Position numbers and translations under genes: made by a program. A DNA stretch of 64,000 nt from Antedon mediterranea (Eukaryota; Echinodermata; Crinoidea; Comatulida; Antedonidae): assembly GCF_964355755.1 (NCBI RefSeq), contig NC_092671.1, positions 10,243,001-10,307,000 on the forward strand. Direction: 5' to 3'. Within the stretch, counting starts at the first letter, position 1. Every line of letters begins with the position of its first letter. Shown here one piece after another: positions 28,401 through 37,400 of the stretch. The notes beneath the pieces are model-generated. The model ran no database searches, was not told the origin of the DNA, and worked only from the letters and a program-made list of their open reading frames with translations.

Positions 28401-31400
28401 TTGTTCTCTCACCATAGACAGTTTTACTATGTTTTTACCAAAATTGAACTCTGAAATTAAAACTATGATTGACGAATTGGTGAAGGTCATGTTTTTACAC
28501 GCACGTTCGATTGTGGACTTTTTAGTCAGCATGGTTAGTTTTACTAAGCAGGCAGTGGTCAGTAAAGTAACCATTAATTTTCAAGATGAAAGGCCTATGT
28601 TGGTTTATCCAGTTAAGATACTATAGGCATTGAATATACTTATTTTAGGTATTTTAAAGATTTAGTACGACAATTAATGAGGTTTTTGTATGAGGAGTTA
28701 ATTTTCTAATCAAGAAAGCCCAATTTCTATTGATTTTTTAAGAATTCAAATACTGTATGTAAATAATCCCATTTCAAGTATGAAAATGTCATTTGGATCA
28801 GAATTTTAATCTCAGAACTGGCATGGTGATCTGAGGTGAGCGTATTCTTACAATCAGTCAGCATCGCTATTCTAAATATCTAGTATATACCACTGAAGTA
28901 CATATTGCATCAGAATTTATTTTTATATAAATTATATTTCAGTTTTATTTGAGCAACGTCAATCAGAAGAGTCTGAAATATCAATGTGTTTTAAAAACAC
29001 TCATTGCATCAAATGTTTTACTGGTCAGGTAAATGTGCGAATAGATCACATTTTCATATACTTTTGAAAATAATATTATCTTTCACAATCTTAATTTGTG
29101 TTGCTGCTGTTATAAATTTCAAACAATTTTTAAAACTTATTGACAGTTAGCAAAAAGGATCAATAAAATACTTCTGGCAGTTCAATTCAAGTACAAATGT
29201 CCATTGTGATAGTTTTGAAAGTTAGCAAAATTACCTGAATGGCCATTGTTCGCAAAGCAAACCTATTGTGAATGAATTACTTATTGCAAAGTAAACATGC
29301 TACCAATGTGTCCAATCAAATCGTTGAAAATCAACATGACCAAATATGGAAAGGCAATTATCCATAACCACAATTTAGTGGCTAGGCTGGGTTTATACTT
29401 AAATTCAGAAACATCAGCCAAAATCACCTCATTATAACATGTATCAGACTGACCTTTGGACTATTAAACACTTCATTTATATATTTGAATAGTCGACCAT
29501 AAAACGACTGTTACATTGATATGTAGGAGAAGGATAATAATTGATTGAAAGAAAGATGATAAAAATCAAAAACTCAAGGTGTTTCATTTATTAATGGATA
29601 ATATAAAAGATAGCTCTTCTGTGGTAAACATTAAATTAAGTGACATTTATAGCTTTAAATGACTGTAAAAATAAAATGATAAAAACCCATAGAAAGCATG
29701 ACATTTACCTTTATAATACAATGTACAAATTAAAGTGTAAACGTCAATTCTATAAAAACTATATACAGCAGGACTCCACAATTATATATAGGCCTACTGT
29801 TGCATATAGGCCTACGCTTTACAACAACCTAACAGTACCACAACCTGACAGTACCGCAACCTAACAGTACCACAACCTAACAGTACCACAACCTGACAGT
29901 ACCGCAACCTGACCACAATCATCCCATCCCATAGTAACTTACCCCTCCCCACATCCTAGGTAAGCGATATGATTTTCAAATTTCTGGTCCATCATTACTT
30001 CTAATAAGTTTTGATTATATTTTATTAAACTCAAAAACAAAACACCCCTGTAGTGATAAATGGTACATACCATCTGGAAACCATTCATCTTGTAATTGGT
30101 CAAGGTCTTGAAATAACTCTAGAAAAAAACAAAAAAAAAAGGAAAATTTGATTATTTTTTAGATTTATTAGCAAAGATTTAGAAAACTATATTATTATGA
30201 AAAATTAATAAATGAATAAATAATTTTTATGAATTTCTGACTTATAGTTAGAGGCAAAGTAAACTTAATTATGTGTAGTCCCTTGTCCCTTATGCTTCAG
30301 GATTGATTTAATACACAGTATCCAATTAGCTTTATTTTCATGATTTTTTTTCAATTATTGTGAGGCTATAGTGTATAAATAAATCCAAAGGCAAAATACT
30401 GAAAATATATAGGATTATATCTCACTCTTTGAATAAATAGGCTATTAGCGGCCTTTTCTAGGTAAGTTAAAGCACAAACTAGAAACAAAATTTAAGAATT
30501 AATAAACTCTTTTATGATAAAATTCCTGAAACATAGTTTAATCATTGTCAATAAGCTTTTATAACACAATACTACAGTACTGTTGGCCCAACAGTTCAAA
30601 ATTACATAAAACATTTTTCTGTATTTTATTGGGTTATGAAATACAGTAGTGTTATGTCAGCCATGAATAAGAACATTTAAGATTATAGGAAGCTGGTTAA
30701 AAGAAACAAAATTGGATATTGTTGTTATCCTGTTATTTGAAATAGTTGAAATATAGGCTGGCAAACCGCCAGCAACGTTTGCTGTAATTAACAAATAAAA
30801 CATCATACCCGATCCATTAATGAGCTTAAAATGTTCAATTAAAACATATTTATTATAGCAGACTCTTCTTCTACTGATTACGATTTCAGATTGACATTTT
30901 TTAACCTGAATTTTGAAACATAAATATTTAGAGTGAAAAGAAAATAACAAAATATGAACTTTGATATATTCAGCCAGAGGGGAATATAGTCAAATGACTA
31001 AACTAACAACTTCATGATTCGCAATAGGGCAAACTGAAAAACCATTGGCTAAGAAACGATGATTATAATATGGTGTGACAAAATATTACCGCATTCTCAT
31101 GAGTATACCATCAGTCAATCATGATTTTTATGTTTTTATAAGTTTTTGAACTTTTATGTTGTCCAACCAAAGAAGTAGTCTATATTGTCATTTTAATTTT
31201 TTTTACTATAACTATAGGCTATACTTTTTAATTATGCACTTAAATTTATTTTAAACACATGTCATTCAATGTTTTTAAGCTAGTAATTCTGCAATAGGTT
31301 GAAATCTTACCAAGACCTTAGTAAGAGAAAACTTAACAAGAACTTAGGAAGAGAAATCATATCAAGTACAAACACAGATTTCCACTTTCAAAGTTGGGCA

Positions 31401-34400
31401 CACAGATAATCATAAAAAACATCGAATCTGTAAGTCTTGCCATAAAAAGTTCAGTAAAATTATAGTTTTAAATTGTAAATTCTATAGTATTTTTTTTTAA
31501 AACCATAATTGCTCGTAATAAATGACGGTTTAAATTGTAGTAAGTTTCACTTTTCCAACATTCAACAAGTAATGAAATAATATTGGATTGAACTATTTCA
31601 ATGGATAATGGTTGATTCTTAAAATCACTACCACCAGTGCATTTTTTATATTGGCACATAGCCAATAGCTTCTCGTTTTCTATAGGCAACTGTATGGGAC
31701 TGAAATAGGATATGAAAAGCCAGTATACATCAACGAATCAGGCAGCAGGTCAACTTTAGGAAATTGAGGTCACCTGAACTTTGACCCTAGGGACTTGTTT
31801 GAGAATGTTTTGTAAGCTTGCAGGCATTTCTTGTGTGATTTATTGGCTTGCTTGTGGAAGTATTAAATTACTCAATCTGGGCCAGAACTTGTAATACCAA
31901 CAAGTTTAAAAGATAAAGTATAGCAACGCATGTTATATGTTGTAGATTTTGAAGAAACAATTCAATTTTAACACCAAAGTTGAAATATTAAATATGAAAC
32001 CTAGTTTTGAGTAAGTTTATTAAACAATTATAAATACAGTAAAAGTCTGTAACAAACTATAAAAAATAAAAAAAAATAAATAAAATAAAAAAAATAAATG
32101 AAAAATAGTTTTGTATACCGCAGCAAACTTTCTATTTAGTTACAAATATGGACTCTAGATTTCTAGTTTGTAATAGCCAACTACTGATACTGTGTGCTTA
32201 GTTAAGACAGATATGAAATGAAGATGAACATCACTAAAACCAAAGTGATGATTATCCATAAAGAGAATTAAAAAACACCAATGTCCATATACAACTTAAT
32301 GGCAAGCAGTTAAATCAAGTGTCAAGCATGGTTTACCTGGGACACATATAACATATAAAAAATATAATATAATTTGTATAGCGCCTTTCCAAATTGATCA
32401 AGGCGCTTCGCATTTTAATGCCTAGGAAACAAGTAAGTTTAAGGCCTTTCTTAAATAGATCTATCGATTTTAGTTCCCTTAAGTAACAGAAGATGGTAAA
32501 TGTGAGAAGGAAGTGCGCAGACGGATTGAAATTGCTCACGCGGATTTTGAAGGTTTAAAAGAGGTGCTACTACCAGAAACATAAAAAAGTAAGCACAAGA
32601 AGAAAGTTAGCACAATTCTACGTATAGTCCACGTTATTATGTGCAGCAGAAACGTGGACTTTAAACATAAATATTATAAACCGGATTGAAGCATTTGAAA
32701 TGTGGGTATACAGGGGCATAATGAAGATCACATGGAAAGATAGAGTTAGTAATGCAGAGGTGTTGAGAAGAGTGGGAGCTAATAGATGTCTAGTTTATAC
32801 CATCAAGAAATGAAAGCTAGAATTTTTTGGTCATCTCATATACTGTAAGGAAGGAAAGTCTTCAAAGGAAAATACTAGATGGTAAAATAGACGGGAAAAG
32901 AGGCAGAGGTACTGTAGGCCACGTTTTACATGGACAACCAACATAAAGGAATGGACAAAAATGAGCTATGAGAAGTGTGTGAGAAAGGCGCATCTGAGGA
33001 AAGAATGAAAATTCATGACAGCCAATCTGCTTCGAGCGGAGGACCAACAGGTGACAGTTAAGACAGACACTTTAAATAGCAACATACGTAATGAGCATTT
33101 CTTCCAATGAATTGAACTATTTAAGTATTTCTAAATATTAAATTGCTAGAAATTTTATGAGTTAAACTTGACAATGGCAGTAAAAGTGTCCTTGAGCTTA
33201 GTAAGAGTTCTTAACACATTGAAAAAAAAGAGTTCAAATGGCAAACTTAAGTACCCATCATTAACACTGCCTTTGATAAAAGTTAAAAAGAAAAGCTTTT
33301 CATTGTGCACAAAGGGGAAACATTGACTTAAAATGTCCATTTTCAGAAATGTCAAAACTTTATATTGAAAGTACCCACGACATAGTCAGGAACATTTTCA
33401 TTTCCTAGTCTTCCGAACAGGATGAAATTTCATTTCTAACTACAACAAAATTATTAAAAATGGAAGAACTAAGTTATTAATTAGCACTCTATATTATAAA
33501 CATATTAACAGTAAATCCTATCATATATAGAGTTTATGAATATGAGATACTTCCCTCATTTTATTTTCATAATCTTTTAATGAAAAAAAAAATGTTTTTA
33601 GTAGAATATAACTTGAAAACACTGGTGGGTATTTACTGTACAGTATATTCTGGGTGGAGTCAGTGTACACTATTGGATCCAGCTTTAGTTTTTAAGTAGA
33701 ATCGACCCTTTTCTTATGATCTCCATGTCGTGGTAATCTTGTTAGATATCTTAACCTTATTATTAACTTAAGATTTTTACATACTGTACATCCCTGTTGT
33801 ATATCGAAAAGAACACCAAATGTACAGTATTATTACTGTACAGTATTGTACATCAAATAATCAAAGAACTTTGTATACTTGATTTGATAAATTCTTCAAT
33901 GTCTTTCTATCTATTTATTAAGTATTTTTGTGATCAGTTTATTCCAAGATAACATAGAATTTCCATATATGTCTATAAAACTATCAAATATGCTAAACTA
34001 CCATGTATTATTCTATAACACATAAAGTTCAATCAATATTTACTGTACATCGTACTGTATAGAATTGTTGAGTTAGCTATTGTTATACAAATTAAAGTAA
34101 CGCATACAGTGTGGTAATCAGTAAATTGATAATGGTTGGACACCATGAAAGAATATTACATACAGTAAAACACCGATTAAGGGGCCACCTTCAGGACCAC
34201 CAAAAAAATGCTTTTTTAATAGTGGGTGTCTTCTGTAGTATTGTCGACATTCATGTTTATTTCATGGAAAGTTTCCCTTTAACAGCGGTGTACTCTGAAT
34301 ATGGTATCCCCAAGGAGGTGTTTCTGCTGTGTACTTTATAATTAATTGTCTTTTAAATTATTACTTGTGGGCAAGGGGTAATTGTCATTCCAGTTTTTGT

Positions 34401-37400
34401 TGACAGTGCCAGATGTTTTATAGAATGATTGAAAAATCATTAAGGATAATTTAAAGTTCGGTTTCCTACAGCTATTTACTGAAGTTTGTTAATGTTATAA
34501 CATTGGTCAACATATTTACTTTATGCATGTTCAGAACTATATTCATATTTAGTATGAGCATACTAGTATATTGTTAATAAAAGGAATGGGTTGATTAGGC
34601 TAATAGTACGATATTATACAGTACTATTTATTGTCATTTTAACAAGGTACAAATGAAAGTTGGTTGGTTAGGTTACATTTACTTAATATTGATTTGTTTC
34701 AAGTTTTTAATCTGAACTCATCTGAAATGAATCGGTCTTTCTGTAACATATTATCTTACTCTACTGTAAATTTAACAAATCTCTAATCGGAGGCATTAAG
34801 TTAAAATTCATTGTTTAGCAATTCTATCAGATGTATCCGCGAGAGGATGTTAATTCATATCTTGTCATTGTAAGGCTCACATGTCACACTCTTCTGACAA
34901 GATGTACCAGAACACGCTGGCTGGGGTACAGTAAACCCACTAAAAGATGAACAAAACTTTAGACTTGTTCTACTGTACTACCATCTAAACTGTGACTGAG
35001 GAGAGCCTTCAACTTGTGCCAATATCACAACTACAGTTTGCAGAGCCCTGTCTTAACCGCTTGACCACTGGACACTAAAAACATACGTTACTGTATGTAA
35101 TTCAACAATGAAGCCTGATTGACACCTTCAATTTGTTTCATCATGATATTACAGTAGTATTGTTCATGTTTCTTTTTCAAAAAGGCTTCCATCCTATTCT
35201 GATTTCATATTAATGACTCTAAATGTACTGTACCATAAATAGTTGTATTAAATAATCTGGTAAAATGATTAGATATACAATATAAATGACAAAAAAATAG
35301 TAATTACATTTCAATTCCCAGGAATATCTAAAATAATTATTGTTAATTTTCTGATAAAAGAAACATAAAACATAACATTACAGAGTTATTAAATATTGAT
35401 TGCAACTTTAGGATAAAGTTTCAATATGCAATTAAAATTTAAAAGAATAATTATTTGTAAATTAAAAAAATTAAAACTATATTATACAAATCAGGGTGTT
35501 ATTGTATTGTAAAATATACACCTTGTAAAGATGACATAGCTAAGTTTATTGGACAAGAAGAATTAAGAAATGTTCAAGGGAAATGAAGTAATTTTAACTG
35601 TATACGTGACATTCAGTTAGTAATATCACCGTTGTCGTCATTATTTAATTGCAAGAGAAACACAGACCGAGTAAAACCTTTTTATAGACCTTAAAACTAA
35701 CTGATAATTTATGAAATTGAATACTTGTTTAGACACCTTGATGTTTTAATAATCCAAGTTTTCCTTTACTTTGTATCGGTACCGTTTGTGATTCACCAAC
35801 AGTTAAACATTTTAAAAACTAAAATAAATAATGTTCTGTACTTGATAAAAATTTAGTTGGGATGACATTAAATGAAGTGAACTGCAGTACTGTATGTGCA
35901 ATGGCTTGGGAAAACAATTAAATTTGGACTCAATCCTGAAGCGAGCCATGTAAGTTTAAATGCAGGGTTATAGATTTTTGTTAATTGTGTCCATTATGTT
36001 TCTGAATGATGGCAGTTTCTGTTATTAGTCTATGTATAACTTTGCTATCCTTATCCAGGTAAAGCTAGGCACAAAATAGATTTAAATAATTTTTCCTTTG
36101 ATCTGATATTAGTACAGTAACTATCAAAAATTCATAAAGTATTGTACCAGTGAATTGTACAGTACAGTTATATTCAGAAAAGTTTTACCAACAGTGTTTT
36201 GAAAACATTGCTCGCTTGATGAAGTGAGCAAATGTTGGAATATCATACTGTGATGGCATTTCTATAATAAGTTAAATATGATACTGTTTGAAAAGATGGT
36301 TCGTAATTAGGTAATGCTGTGTGTCTATAATTTGATTCATTAGTATCTATGGCTATTCATTAGAAACTTCTGCCAGGTTATTTAATATATGGATGCAATT
36401 AATATTGTGGGTTACAGTTTTGTAATTTTAAAATGTTCAGATAAATTACAGAAGTGGGCAGATTAAGCCCCAATTATATCACTAATACTTTACTTAATAT
36501 TAATCTCTTTGAAGTTTTCAATCTGAACTCATCTGGAAAGTAAACAAACTTTATATTTAGATATTATCCATACAATTTTTCTTTCTGTGCATGTCTTAAC
36601 AATAAACCCATAAATGAGCCATTTTGTTCGCAAAACAATAAAGTTGGTGGCAGAGTTAAAAAGTGTTCAAGCTGTGTAACCAAGCGTGATGTAAGACAGA
36701 AAAGAAGCTATAATCTTTCATTTCCTTTCTTTTGAAAACTAACAAAAGCAAGTTTGTAAAAGGTGATTTTTAACCTGTCTTTATCAAACTATAATCACCT
36801 TATTTTATTTACAGTATATGACGAGTACCGGTAGTTGGAAATTCCCTTTAAATAGTCTTATAAAGACATAGGAAAGGAATTTCCTTGAAAAAGAAATAAT
36901 GCAAGATAAGTCTTGTTATCAGATACTCTCTGAAAGGTAATTAATTGTTTGAATTTAATTAGGGTAATGTGTCATTAATAGGTTGTCAATCCAATACCAC
37001 TCTATTGACTCTCAAGACAAAATTTTGAATTGTTTTTATTGTTGTATTATTTATAAAAACAATAAAAAGTAAATGTTTGCATGAATATGTGTTTTTGGTA
37101 ATACAAAAATAGAACGTCATTTGACATTAATTACTGAACATGTACAGTACACCTTTAATGCTACAGGGAAACCATGGGACCATTGTGATCATATAATAAT
37201 AAATTCGCTTTAGAAATGTATGGTATGACGTCAATTGAATGTAGATATAAATAACAAAACTGCATTAGAAGGTGGGTCAAATAAACTCTTCAACCATCAG
37301 TTATCAACTCGACTAAACTTACCAGCTGAATCACAGAAGTCTTCTTTGAAGAGTTTTTTGTAACCACTTTCAAACTTGCATTGTCCAAAGCAGAGATCTC

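Larger units (their letters stand above)
19717..30070 (-). other. ETS intron 3 (10.4 kb), repeat-rich
   Basis: Contains tRNA-derived SINEs, MITE copies, a foldback sequence, a LINE tail and two tandem arrays, each listed separately. Simple repeats also occur, such as (TA)n at about 23768-23780. Short open frames on either strand have no recognisable domain. I see nothing nameable in 22.8-24.5 kb, 26-27.5 kb or 28-29.8 kb. Confidence 0.7.
30119..37322 (-). other. ETS intron 2 (7.2 kb)
   Basis: Contains a dispersed-repeat piece at 30375-30402 (matching 7303-7340), a LINE remnant with a nested element, a SINE and many TACTGTA/TACAGTA words. An (AAAT)n-type low-complexity run lies at about 32058-32105. 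Otherwise nothing is recognised. Confidence 0.65.
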
